A DNA stretch of 59,641 nt from Candidatus Acidiferrum typicum (GTDB lineage: Bacteria; Acidobacteriota; Terriglobia; Acidiferrales; UBA7541): the NCBI GenBank assembly GCA_002478115.1, contig DLMH01000169.1, positions 1-59,641 of the forward strand, read 5' to 3'. A model generated the notes under the pieces. The model did not search any database. It was not told the origin of the DNA and was given only the letters and a program-made list of their open reading frames with translations. Shown one piece after another: positions 10,701 to 18,585 of the stretch (positions are counted from its first letter, which is position 1; each line of letters opens with the position of its first letter). A program made the translations under genes and the position numbers.

Positions 10701-10941
10701 GCAGATGAACACGGCGGTCCGACGCGACTTTCCGATTCATGAAAGGCTGAAGCTGCAATTTCGAGCCGAGGCCTTTAACATCTTCAACCATCCAAGCTTT
10801 GGGTTGATCGATCCTAATTTTGGATCGTCCACCTTCGGCCAAGCAATCGCAACGCTGAACGCAAGCCTCGGAGGGTTGAATCCTCTGTATCAGACTGGAG
10901 GACCGCGTTCATTGCAATTCTCGCTCAAACTAACATTTTGA
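7780..10941 (+). CDS. TonB-dependent outer-membrane receptor, Oar-like
   Basis: A 1053-residue outer-membrane receptor. It has a signal peptide (about 1-24), a carboxypeptidase-regulatory-like domain (about 26-105), a plug domain (about 115-260, with the LNGRSVQDLILLTPGVV segment typical of these receptors) and a long beta-barrel ending in Phe, as expected for barrel assembly. The GTG start follows GAGGAG at 8 bases. This size and domain order are typical of acidobacterial receptors. Lying between the sigma/anti-sigma pair and an isopeptidase-like gene, it is the likely import channel for the peptide made by the convergent operon, but the ligand is inferred. Confidence 0.92.
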   Translation: MRVRLIVLCFITLVLFINTAPGQSANGTVSGIVLDPSGAVIAGADVLIVNDATAVQYPGKTNGEGYYVVPNIPPGTYRIQVSNSGFKTIIKPDIVIHVQDALAVNFTLPVGAASEIVTVTGGAPLVNTENAAVSTVVDRTYVENMPLNGRSVQDLILLTPGVVTSSPQQQQPTGIGLSGEFSVNGQRTESNYYSVDGVSANTGIVPGSFGAGNSGSLGVATALGTTQALVSIDSLEEFRIQSSTYSAEYGRSPGGQFAFVTRSGTNQWHGTASEYLRNSYFDANNWFNDFFRQAEPPLRQNDFGGTFGGPIVVPPLYDGRDRSFFFFSYEGLRLLQPQASTRTEVADAYMRACAAAPLRQAWNAFPLPTALGPTPDCTQPDPGNGLAEFIGTWSNPSSLDAYGVRLDHYFGEKLKLFFRFSDTPSFTSNRLTDLSGVGGTPSVKQTFESTSRLYTFGAASVLSPRINNDLRVGYSSTSAHVADGIDNFGGAVPVDFGQVQQVSSSPAGYSVQVKLFTGTTSPAVIQGVSSAIQRQWNVTDSVSALLGQHQLKFGIDYRRLTPVQGFGLPQLDYFFFSASGAAANTPSFTIAFNGPAAYPLYTNFSAFVQDEWRVNARLKLSMGLRWEVNPPPGVTQGVKPYTVAGADNLATMTLAPEGTPLWKTTWFNFAPRLGVTYVARQAPGYETVVRAGGGLFFDTAQQLGSEGFGGVGLTNEAFLLGSQAVFPIPPSSVPSAVAAPVAPYNTVYAYPPHLQLPYTIQWNAAVEQALGPFQSSSLTYVGSHAGRLLENNQVDVTPFNPNFENVVFLQNGLTSDYDALQAQYKRAISHGLTALASYTWSHAIDYGSYNYAYPYKRGNSDFDVRHSFSAAFSYDLPNAFRRGFVRALLNHWGLDDRFNARTGFPVTLNGSPIVDPATGQTFNAGLNVVPGVPLYLSGPQFAGGRSVNPNAFSNPPAGSVGDAPRNFVRGFGTWQMNTAVRRDFPIHERLKLQFRAEAFNIFNHPSFGLIDPNFGSSTFGQAIATLNASLGGLNPLYQTGGPRSLQFSLKLTF

Positions 10942-10994
10942 TTCGTGCTTCCGCCGAACGCCAGCGGCCGCGTCCCGCAAAGCCTGCGTGGTGA

Positions 10995-11021
10995 CCAGGG
11001 CGCCCATAATTGGCGCCCTGG
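10995..11021 (+). promoter_or_regulatory. Perfect hairpin between receptor and isopeptidase genes
   Basis: CCAGGGCGCC (10995-11004) and GGCGCCCTGG (11012-11021) form a perfect 10-bp stem with a 7-base loop (CATAATT). No T-run follows, so it is not a classical terminator. It lies 54 bases after the receptor stop and 22 bases before the next start. It could protect the receptor message or lower expression of the downstream gene. Confidence 0.6.
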
Positions 11022-11043
11022 CCAAGGTTAAGGAAAGTTTTCC

Positions 11044-13437
11044 ATGGGTTTCAGATCGAGCTGGAGTCTGGTATCGGTTATCCTCGCAGCCGCCGTCGTT
11101 GTTGCCTTGAGCGGTGTTCGACCTCTCGATGGCCAGTCACCGATGGTGTCAGCACACAAGACAGAGAGGCGTTTGTTCGGAGTTCGAGACTCTATAGAGA
11201 TGTCTCGGTTCTCAAGAAATGACCCCAGAATTACCTGGTCCCCAGACAAACGATACATTGCGTTTGTCACCACGCGTGGCATCGTTGAGACCGACGAAGT
11301 CGAGTCCACTCTCTGGATCCTCCGTCATGATGAGATAAGACAGGTTCTCGCGGGAACGGCGGTCACTACCGATATCGCATCTAGAATTGGGGCACGGCTG
11401 AAAGGGAGTCCCGAAGCAAAAGCGACGGATTCATATGAGCCCCTCATTACCGACGAGCGATGGACCAGTGATTCGAAAGGATTGTTGTTCTTAGGGCAGG
11501 CCTCGAGTGGCAACCGCAGGCTATTTAGAGTAAATGTGCATTCGAGAGCCGTGACGGGACTGACGGGCGCGAATTACGATGTCAGCCAGTTCGAATTGCG
11601 CGGCGGGACAATAGTTTACCGGGCAACGAGATCTCGCGAGTTCGTCCCTGCTGGCCCGGTGATCAGTCGGGCTGCGACTGACATTACCGATGTTCCCCTG
11701 GATGAGATCCTGCCGTTATTGGTTAAAGGGCAGCATTACATCGAGCAGAGCGAACTATGGGCGATTCAAAGCGGGCGAAACAATCCAATAATTGACCCTA
11801 AAACGATGCGGCCTGTGCCGCTGTGGAATTATCCTCCGCCTTCCGTTCCTGACCTCAACCCATTATCAATTTCCCCGGATGGCCGAAGAGTGGTTGTGCT
11901 AACCCCGTGCAGAAACATTCCCCGGTCATGGGAAACATATGAACCGATATTCGCTTCGGGCAAGATCCGTCCCACAGATGAGGCCTCCAGTCAACTGAGG
12001 GGCCCCGGCAGACCTATCCAGTTTGCGATCGTTGATTTAGAAGAGAACACAACGGAGTTGCCGATAAACGCCCCTAATGCCTGGGCGCTAGGTTATACGG
12101 ACCGTAATATGGCGATTTGGTTCTCTGGAGGAGGCAAGCTCCTTCTAACGGACACATACCTATCCTTGAACGAAAAGGGCATAACCGAGGGCGAAAGGGA
12201 GGCTCGTCATCGGCCGTGCGCCGCCGCGGTCCTCGACCTGACGAGCAGGATAAGCAAATGCGTCGCGTACTCGAAAGGAAGGGCATTGCCGCTCCTGGCA
12301 GCGGGTTTTGGAAGAGCCGATGATGAGGTCTTCCTTCGATTTGGAGACGTTGAGGAGTGGTTTCGTTTTCAGGACGAAATCTGGAGGCCTGTTAGCGATG
12401 ACCGCAAAGAAAAGCAACAGGATAGCCCACACGAAGGTTTGCGGAATTTAGGTCCGTCCGAAGATTTGTCGTTGGACATTCGACAGGACCTTAATACTCC
12501 TCCAAAGTTGTGGGCTACGGATCGGCAAACAAAACAGAGCAAGATGATTTGGGACCCTAATCCGGGATTAGCACAAGTGGATTTGGGACAAGCGTCGGTC
12601 CTTCGCTGGAAGGACAGCACGGGGTATGAATGGACGGGCGGCCTAGTTACGCCTCCCAATTATGTTGCGGGGCGGCGATATCCACTTGTAATTCAGACAC
12701 ATGGATTTCTGGAACACGAATTCATGACCGATGGCGCATACACAACTGCTTTCGCGGCCCGAGCATTGGCCGCACATGGGATAGTCGTCCTCCAAATTGA
12801 GGACAGGTACGATCATTTGCTCACGACCGACGAGGCATCAATTCGAGTTCTTGGTTTCGAGTCAGCGATTTATCGCCTGGCGTCCGAGGGGCTAATTGAC
12901 CCCAAGCGCGTCGGGATCATTGGGTTCAGTCGAACCTGTTATTACGTGGAGACCGCTTTGATCAACGATCCGGAGCGTTTTGCCGCAGCGACGCTGGCAG
13001 ATGGCGTAGACGTCAGCTATATGCAGTATTTGCTGTTCGCCGAATCGTCGTCGGCCCGTGAATCGGAGCAGATCTACGGCAAAGGTCCATTCGGCGAAGG
13101 GCTCAGGGAGTGGATGCAACGTTCACCAGGATTTCACCTCGATCAAATCCAAACGCCACTACGCATCGAAGCAATCGGCCCATTCAGCCTACTCGCGGAA
13201 AGGGAGATTTATGCGTCACTTTGGATGCAAGGGAAAGCTGTGGATCTGATTTATTTCCCCAACGGTCAACACATCCTTCAAAGACCACTTGAGAGACTCG
13301 CATCCCAGCAGGGCAATGTGGACTGGTTTTGTTTCTGGCTCCTCGACAACAAGGAGGCTGACCCTGCCAAAAAGAAGCAATACGCCGCGTGGAGACAATT
13401 GCGTGCGCAACACCGAGCGCCCTTCGGTGCCCCTTAA
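11044..13437 (+). CDS. Secreted S9-family protein, lasso peptide isopeptidase-like
   Basis: A 797-residue protein with a signal peptide (about 1-31), a beta-propeller-like region (WSPDKRYIAFV and later SPDGRRVVVL repeats) and a C-terminal alpha/beta-hydrolase domain (about 540-797). The nucleophile elbow is GFSRT with Ser629, and a likely catalytic His743 lies in NGQHIL. The domain order, secretion and position next to a TonB receptor fit the Atxe2-type isopeptidases that open lasso peptides in the periplasm. The Asp expected between Ser and His is not obvious: the region reads PLRIEAIGPFSLLAE. Activity is therefore unproven, and a general dipeptidyl-peptidase-like role is the alternative. 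Confidence 0.8.
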   Translation: MGFRSSWSLVSVILAAAVVVALSGVRPLDGQSPMVSAHKTERRLFGVRDSIEMSRFSRNDPRITWSPDKRYIAFVTTRGIVETDEVESTLWILRHDEIRQVLAGTAVTTDIASRIGARLKGSPEAKATDSYEPLITDERWTSDSKGLLFLGQASSGNRRLFRVNVHSRAVTGLTGANYDVSQFELRGGTIVYRATRSREFVPAGPVISRAATDITDVPLDEILPLLVKGQHYIEQSELWAIQSGRNNPIIDPKTMRPVPLWNYPPPSVPDLNPLSISPDGRRVVVLTPCRNIPRSWETYEPIFASGKIRPTDEASSQLRGPGRPIQFAIVDLEENTTELPINAPNAWALGYTDRNMAIWFSGGGKLLLTDTYLSLNEKGITEGEREARHRPCAAAVLDLTSRISKCVAYSKGRALPLLAAGFGRADDEVFLRFGDVEEWFRFQDEIWRPVSDDRKEKQQDSPHEGLRNLGPSEDLSLDIRQDLNTPPKLWATDRQTKQSKMIWDPNPGLAQVDLGQASVLRWKDSTGYEWTGGLVTPPNYVAGRRYPLVIQTHGFLEHEFMTDGAYTTAFAARALAAHGIVVLQIEDRYDHLLTTDEASIRVLGFESAIYRLASEGLIDPKRVGIIGFSRTCYYVETALINDPERFAAATLADGVDVSYMQYLLFAESSSARESEQIYGKGPFGEGLREWMQRSPGFHLDQIQTPLRIEAIGPFSLLAEREIYASLWMQGKAVDLIYFPNGQHILQRPLERLASQQGNVDWFCFWLLDNKEADPAKKKQYAAWRQLRAQHRAPFGAP

Positions 13438-13511
13438 TTCATAGGTGTAAAGTCAGGCTCTCGAGCGTTCGATGTTCAGTTAACGTGCGTCCGCGGGTCG
13501 CTCAAGTTGTA

Positions 13512-13655
13512 TTATTCGTCGGCTTCATACGCATTTGTAGTTGGTTGGATGAGTGAGGAGACCGACTCCGCGGGCGGAGCCACCTTGTGAGTCCCGCATT
13601 GGATTGCTTGCGATAGATCGTTTAGTCGTACGAGCTCAGGTGTTCTGTAGTGCAT
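13512..13655 (-). CDS. Lasso-type precursor peptide A1
   Basis: A 47-residue peptide; ATG at 13655 follows GAGGA, and I prefer it to an in-frame ATG at 13709. Residues 3-7 (YRTPE) fit the YxxP leader motif bound by PqqD-like recognition elements. AIQ at 17-19, KV at 24-25, Pro28 and an acidic residue at 30 (Glu) are shared with A2, as are the last seven residues, NAYEADE. If Glu30 accepts the macrolactam bond, a nine-residue ring would begin at Thr22; Gly21 would require a ten-residue ring. Gly is the usual first residue, so the cut site is open. It is the last gene of the leftward unit. Confidence 0.75.
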   Translation of the reverse strand: MHYRTPELVRLNDLSQAIQCGTHKVAPPAESVSSLIQPTTNAYEADE

Positions 13656-13888
13656 TGTGTCCTCGTGATTGTACAAATTTGGTGTGCGCAACATTTTGCT
13701 ACTAGTCATTCAGGTCCTCGGGATTCACACTTTGAATCAAGAAACGCCAGCCATCAGTGCGGATACTCATTTCAGGAAGTTCGCCTGGATAGACCGGGTT
13801 ACGAGCAAGAATCCTCAGTTTCCTCTTGTACTGTTCTGGCGGGGTGGGGCATATTCCGTTGTCGAGCTCCTCATTCTGCCTAGATATT

Positions 13889-13914
13889 GGGGCGTCCAGG
13901 TTGTTGGGCGCCCC
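13889..13914 (-). promoter_or_regulatory. Small hairpin downstream of precursor A2
   Basis: GGGGCG (13889-13894) and CGCCCC (13909-13914) can pair, nine bases beyond the A2 stop codon. There is no T-run on the minus strand after it. It may be an attenuator or stability element between the two precursor genes. The remaining A2-A1 gap (13656-13888) holds a long minus-strand open frame without a clear start codon and nothing else I can support. Confidence 0.35.
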
Positions 13915-13922
13915 GTTTGTGG

Positions 13923-14069
13923 CTATTCGTCGGCCTCATAGGCATTTGCGGTTGCGATGACCAGGGAGTCCGGCTGGTTGTCGGACGGGGTAGTGACCTT
14001 CATCCCGTGGCTTTGGATTGCCTTGAATGAGCTTGTTGCAACTGCGACTTCGGGCTTTTCGTATAGCAT
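13923..14069 (-). CDS. Lasso-type precursor peptide A2
   Basis: A 48-residue peptide starting at the ATG at 14069, which has GGAGG at 8 bases; longer in-frame starts lack this. Residues 3-7 (YEKPE) carry the YxxP leader motif. The shared AIQ (17-19) is followed by SH and then Gly22; Asp30 is the ninth residue counted from Gly22, a classical macrolactam geometry. The putative core (22-48) would be 27 residues, long for a lasso peptide, and it ends in NAYEADE like A1. That shared end might be a follower removed during maturation. The gene lies 114 bases after the cyclase gene. Confidence 0.78.
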   Translation of the reverse strand: MLYEKPEVAVATSSFKAIQSHGMKVTTPSDNQPDSLVIATANAYEADE

Positions 14070-14183
14070 GATACTGTCCTCCATTACTCTAGATTGTGAA
14101 ACATTCAACCCAATAGGGTTGAATTCCTTTGTGGCAATCCCAGCCGAATTTCTGACTAGATTCTGAGATTGGAGACATGTTCT

Positions 14184-16127
14184 TCACCTACTCAATTTGG
14201 TCGAAGGCTTCCATTTGGTGTGGGGGATTGCTGCGTGACGCCCGTTTCGAGAAGCAGCCACGCTTGAAATCTTGCAATTTCTCAGACCCTGCAGCCAGGA
14301 CTCGATACCTAACGTGCGCATCACAGTCACGGTGGGAACTTCTTGGCCGTGTCGGGCCTTTTGCAAAGCTTCGGAAAACTTATCTGCGTCGACGATCTGG
14401 AGGGAACTGCTGACCATGTGCTGTGTTAGCTCAGCGAGATGAGTCCACTCCGCCGAGATGGCCACGATCAGGGCACGAGCGACATAGGCTTTCCGTTTCC
14501 TATTCAGGAGTTCCTCGGGCACAATGCCGACGAGGGCTCGGCGCATAAGGGAGCGGCGCTGGCCGGGGCGTACCAGTTGTTCACGCGGGATTGAGTAAAG
14601 GAATTCGAGTAGGTCGCGGTCAAGATACGGATAGCGCTTCTCGCGCGGCACGTCTGGTGACAAGACATCGCATTCCAATTGTCTTCGCAACATATCTAAT
14701 GTGCTCAAGTTTTCCTGAAAGGTCGGAAGGGGGCCGAAGACATTGAGCCTGTTTTCGTAGCCCTGAAGAGCGGCGCAATTCCGCTTGACGAAAGATCGAG
14801 TGAGCCAAGGAGCTGGTCGTCTGTACTTGGAGACACCGACGAGAGCTGGCGGGAGAAACCCTCTGGCCGCTTCAAAGAACAGATAAAACCAAGGCTTTCT
14901 TCTGTTGAGCGCCCAGACTTTGAGTCGGTGAGCGAGCGTTCTGATATGGCCCCTGGCGAGAAGATCCTCAAGTTCTGGCATAGGAGTCGGAACGCCACCC
15001 AAGACCTCGTCACCACCGATGCCGGAAAGTACTACGCGGTTTCCCTGGGAGGCTATGCAGGCTGCGAATTGACGGCTGGCTTCGGACGGACGGCCGCTGC
15101 CGGAGCCGGGAGTTGCCGCGAAGTGATCGCTGTCGAATTCGAACTTGAACGGCTCTTGTGAGCCCATATCGATGTGGGTGCCTGTGCGACCGCGCTTTTC
15201 TTCTACTTTGGTGAAGTAGGGACGCTCGTTCCAGTTAGGTTCAGAGTCGTTGTAGTAGGAGAGGGTGTCGAGGCGCGGAAATTCGGCTGCGCTGCGGGCG
15301 ATGATGGTGTCCGCCATACAAACAATCGAGGATGAGTCCATGCCCCCGCTCAGTTCTGCGAGGATAGGGCTGTCGGAACGGAGCCTACGACGCACAGCTT
15401 CACCGAAGACGGCGCGGAAATGCTCTTCGTATTCGCCGTCAGTGCGATAACGGATTCTCTTGCTCGGATCGAAATCCCAATGCTTGCTGACGGTGTGTTT
15501 TCCGGATCGTATGCGCACACAGGATGAGGGTGGGACGGAATGAATCCCTACGTAGGGCGTCAGATGAGTAGCGGGGAAGAACGAGAACCAGCCGGCGATG
15601 TATTCTTCGCACAGCGCGAAGGATTTGCCTGCAAGAAGGACGAGGGGATCAAGTATGGTGCTCCACGTAACCTGCTTCTCGTCGAACGAAAAGTAGAGAT
15701 GGTGTGTCCCGATGGGATCTTTGGCCAGGATCAGGGAGCGCGTGTGCGGATTCCAGATGGAAAGGGCCCAATCGCCAATCAGCATGGCGAAGCAGTCCTC
15801 CCACCAATATTCATAAGCTGCGGAAACGATCTCGACGTCGGTGGGGTCGTTGGTCACTAACTCGCCTAACTGGCAGATAAGTTCGGCGCGGTTATCCAAG
15901 CGACCGTCCCAGGTGAGTATGGCACCTGCGTGCGTGACATGAGGTTGCGCTTCACGGTGTGATTCTTTCGTAGTATGAAATGCACGGTACAGGATGCTGA
16001 TGTTCTCCATGGAATAGGAGCCAGCACCGTCTGGGCCGTAGGGAGCAAGAAGCGGGCTGACCTTTTCGAGATAGTCCCGGTCCACTGGCTTGCCATCGAA
16101 ATTCCATCTTCCAAACTGAACGCTCAC
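14184..16127 (-). CDS. Asparagine-synthetase-like lasso cyclase (C protein)
   Basis: A 647-residue homologue of asparagine synthetase B. The N-terminal glutaminase-like half (1-210) lacks the catalytic Cys2 (it begins MSVQF), as expected for lasso cyclases, which do not use glutamine. The synthetase half has the pyrophosphate loop SGGMDSS (260-266) and a later SGIGGDE motif. In lasso pathways this enzyme adenylates an Asp or Glu side chain of the precursor and joins it to the new N-terminus. The start is GTG with GAAAGG upstream. It sits 28 bases after the B2 gene and directly before the precursors. Confidence 0.9.
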   Translation of the reverse strand: MSVQFGRWNFDGKPVDRDYLEKVSPLLAPYGPDGAGSYSMENISILYRAFHTTKESHREAQPHVTHAGAILTWDGRLDNRAELICQLGELVTNDPTDVEIVSAAYEYWWEDCFAMLIGDWALSIWNPHTRSLILAKDPIGTHHLYFSFDEKQVTWSTILDPLVLLAGKSFALCEEYIAGWFSFFPATHLTPYVGIHSVPPSSCVRIRSGKHTVSKHWDFDPSKRIRYRTDGEYEEHFRAVFGEAVRRRLRSDSPILAELSGGMDSSSIVCMADTIIARSAAEFPRLDTLSYYNDSEPNWNERPYFTKVEEKRGRTGTHIDMGSQEPFKFEFDSDHFAATPGSGSGRPSEASRQFAACIASQGNRVVLSGIGGDEVLGGVPTPMPELEDLLARGHIRTLAHRLKVWALNRRKPWFYLFFEAARGFLPPALVGVSKYRRPAPWLTRSFVKRNCAALQGYENRLNVFGPLPTFQENLSTLDMLRRQLECDVLSPDVPREKRYPYLDRDLLEFLYSIPREQLVRPGQRRSLMRRALVGIVPEELLNRKRKAYVARALIVAISAEWTHLAELTQHMVSSSLQIVDADKFSEALQKARHGQEVPTVTVMRTLGIESWLQGLRNCKISSVAASRNGRHAAIPHTKWKPSTKLSR

Positions 16128-16155
16128 GGCCGATCACCTTTCGTGGTGGAGATTT

Positions 16156-16530
16156 TCAGCACCGATCGAGCACAGCGTACATTTCAGGCGTGTACGGTCT
16201 GTCGTTGACTACGCGGCCATCCACCTCGACCCAAGCGTGGGCCTTGAAGGGCATCTGTTGCGCGCCGATGACCATTTGCGCGGACACGCCGTGTTGCTTC
16301 AGGAGGCATGCAGTTGCCGCGGACCGCTGCAGGCAAAGCACCTCCTTCCAGTACCAGATACAGGCCATGTCAACGACGGAGCAGATTCGCTGGATTTCGT
16401 TGGGAGCCGCAGGGCGATTGCCGACGGGGTGTTTGCGCACCTTGTTGTAAAGCGCTGCGAAGTTGCCGCGGGCCAGGTAGAAATCGAAAAGAATCAGTTT
16501 CCAATATGCCTTCAAGACAAGAAACGACAT
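16156..16530 (-). CDS. Lasso peptide leader peptidase B2, transglutaminase-like
   Basis: A 124-residue protein of the transglutaminase-like fold used as leader peptidase in split-B lasso pathways. The triad is visible as Cys66 (KEVLCLQRS), His98 (AHAWVEVDG) and Asp110 (VVND). It cuts the leader after recognition by the separate B1 protein, also present here. I chose the ATG at 16530, which follows AGAGAGG at 8 bases; a TTG two codons earlier is in frame. It lies 18 bases after the prolyl oligopeptidase gene, in one tight unit. Confidence 0.9.
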   Translation of the reverse strand: MSFLVLKAYWKLILFDFYLARGNFAALYNKVRKHPVGNRPAAPNEIQRICSVVDMACIWYWKEVLCLQRSAATACLLKQHGVSAQMVIGAQQMPFKAHAWVEVDGRVVNDRPYTPEMYAVLDRC

Positions 16531-16548
16531 AACCAAGACCTCTCTTTT

Positions 16549-18585
16549 TCACACAGGGAGTTGGAACTGGTCGCACAGGAATGCCATGCGGTCCGTCAGT
16601 GCTTCAATTCGTTCGCTCAGTGGAAGCACGGGAGAGTGCCCGCGAAATTTGTTGTAATCGAGAAAGACCGGATGCCCGGACACGTTGGCTGCCTGCAGCC
16701 GGGCGGTCATCTTGCGGACATGGAGCGGATTACAGTTCCGGTCGGCGTCACCGGAGACGAGCATCGTGGCGGGATAGGCCACACCATCCCGAACCTGATG
16801 GTAGGGAGAGTATTTCGCGAGAACGGCGAAGTCCTCTGGATCTTCGACGGTGCCAAATTCCTCTTTCCAGATGTGCGCGTTGTCGAAAAGGTGATAGCGG
16901 AGCATGTCGAGTATCGGAACCATGCAGACGACAGCGCCGAACAAATCCGGCCGTTGCGTGAGGGCTGCTCCCACGAGCAGGCCGGAATTGGAACCTCCAA
17001 AGATGCCCAGTTTTCCAGGAGCGGTTCGCCCCGTTTTGAGGAGCCATTCAGCAGCGCACAGGAAGTCGTCGAAGGCCGTTTGGCGGTTGCGACGCTTCGC
17101 CGCATTGTGCCACTCAACGCCGAACTCCGAGCCGCCTCGGATGTTGGGTAAGGCGAACAGGCAGCCTCGTTCCATGAGAAAAGCGACGAAGATGCTGAAC
17201 TGGGGCGTCATCGAAACCCCGTAGCCGCCATAGGAAGTCATGATTGTGGGATTGCCGGTTTTCCTGAGAACATCGCGGCGCCCCGCGAGGTACATGGGGA
17301 TTCTTGTTCCGTCCTTGGACATGAACCAGATTTGGCAATAGTCGAAGTCTTCGGAATCGAACGGGATGCTTCTCTTGGCCCACAGCGTGCGCTCGTTTGT
17401 CTTCGCGGAGTAACGGAAGATGCCGATAGGTTCGGTGAAGGATTCTGTTTCAATGAGTACCTCATCATCATTCGGCGAACAACCGATGATGCGAAGCGTT
17501 TCGTCGCTTCGAGTAGGCATCTCGCCCAGCTTTTTCCCGGAGAGGTCGAAGACGAAGATGCGATGAATCATTTCTTCCACGTAGGAGACGTAGATGGTGT
17601 CTCTAGCAACAAGCCAATTGCTTATAGGCGTGTCGCTCTCGGGAACGACATCGATCCAATCGTGTTCCCCATTCTGCCGAAGACGGATTTCGACGATCTT
17701 CCTGTTCGGCGCCTCGCGATCAGTGATTGCCAGAATTCTGTCGCCCAAGAAGCGCAGCCCAAGCAGATAGTCAATCTTGCTGAATATGAGTTCTGGTGAC
17801 ATTGCGGCGTCGAATGGTTGCAGGTACATGTCTGTGAGTGTCTTTTCGAGGAACCGGCTGACGAAGAAGGCGAGGCGCTTCTTGTCAGACGTAAGGCTTA
17901 GCCGGATCTTCTCGCCCTCGCCGGAGAAGAAAACCTCCCGGTCTTCGCCGGCGGGCGTTCCCAAAACGTGGTGGTAGGCGGCGCGGTAGAAGGGCCGCTT
18001 CGCTTCCATGGCTTCGTGGACGTAGTAGAAACTCTGGCCGTCCGGGGCGAAGGCGAATCCGCGCAAGTACCCACGGGGGAGGAGATCGGGGAGGCGCTTC
18101 CGAGTTTCGATTTCCAGCAGCTCAAAAGTCCCCATTCTCTCTCCCCCTTCTTTCACCTCGTACAGGAGCAACCGACCGTAGGAGGAAACCCGAAGTGGTT
18201 TCACTGCCGTGTACTTGCCAGTTCCCCTTTCCGAGGGATCAATCAGAAGACGATCCTCGCCGTCTGCGCCTTCGCGCATGTAGATGCAAGGCTGCTCTTG
18301 GTCCGGCAGGCGCTTCCTGAAGAAATAGCGGCCACCGGCGATTTGCACGGAGTCATAGGTCTCGACGGCGAGGAATTCTCGAATGCGCTCCCGAATGCGC
18401 TCGCGTCCCGGGATGTTGTCCAGATAGGACCGGGCATAGCGCGTTTGCTCCTCGATCCAAGTGCGCGTGCGCGGAGAATCCTGGTCTTCGAGCCAGCGAT
18501 ACGGGTCCGTGACGGAGACGCCGTGGAAAATCTCCGTCACCGGTTCAAAAGTTGAGCGGGGGACGGATGTCATCAGTTGAGACAT
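16549..18585 (-). CDS. Prolyl oligopeptidase (S9A)
   Basis: A 678-residue cytoplasmic serine peptidase with no signal peptide. It begins with the propeller-flanking segment typical of prolyl oligopeptidases (DPYRWLEDQDSPRTRTWIEE), then a beta-propeller (about 75-430), then the hydrolase domain with a complete triad: Ser532 in GGSNSG, Asp615 in GDADRN, His650 in RGHSP. GGAGGG precedes the ATG, and the start overlaps the end of the phosphotransferase-like gene by 13 bases, so it is translationally linked to the RiPP operon. It may trim the precursor or its tail, or clear failed products; both cores contain Pro. Homologues also mature other RiPPs. Confidence 0.93.
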   Translation of the reverse strand: MSQLMTSVPRSTFEPVTEIFHGVSVTDPYRWLEDQDSPRTRTWIEEQTRYARSYLDNIPGRERIRERIREFLAVETYDSVQIAGGRYFFRKRLPDQEQPCIYMREGADGEDRLLIDPSERGTGKYTAVKPLRVSSYGRLLLYEVKEGGERMGTFELLEIETRKRLPDLLPRGYLRGFAFAPDGQSFYYVHEAMEAKRPFYRAAYHHVLGTPAGEDREVFFSGEGEKIRLSLTSDKKRLAFFVSRFLEKTLTDMYLQPFDAAMSPELIFSKIDYLLGLRFLGDRILAITDREAPNRKIVEIRLRQNGEHDWIDVVPESDTPISNWLVARDTIYVSYVEEMIHRIFVFDLSGKKLGEMPTRSDETLRIIGCSPNDDEVLIETESFTEPIGIFRYSAKTNERTLWAKRSIPFDSEDFDYCQIWFMSKDGTRIPMYLAGRRDVLRKTGNPTIMTSYGGYGVSMTPQFSIFVAFLMERGCLFALPNIRGGSEFGVEWHNAAKRRNRQTAFDDFLCAAEWLLKTGRTAPGKLGIFGGSNSGLLVGAALTQRPDLFGAVVCMVPILDMLRYHLFDNAHIWKEEFGTVEDPEDFAVLAKYSPYHQVRDGVAYPATMLVSGDADRNCNPLHVRKMTARLQAANVSGHPVFLDYNKFRGHSPVLPLSERIEALTDRMAFLCDQFQLPV

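Noticed and set aside
13710..13890. Long open minus-strand frame between the two precursor genes, thought of as a third precursor
   Set aside because: No start codon with ribosome binding site, no YxxP leader motif and no NAYEADE end; the only in-frame ATG gives 22 residues.
16237..17151. 304-codon plus-strand frame
   Set aside because: Antisense to the B2 and prolyl oligopeptidase genes, both with intact catalytic motifs.
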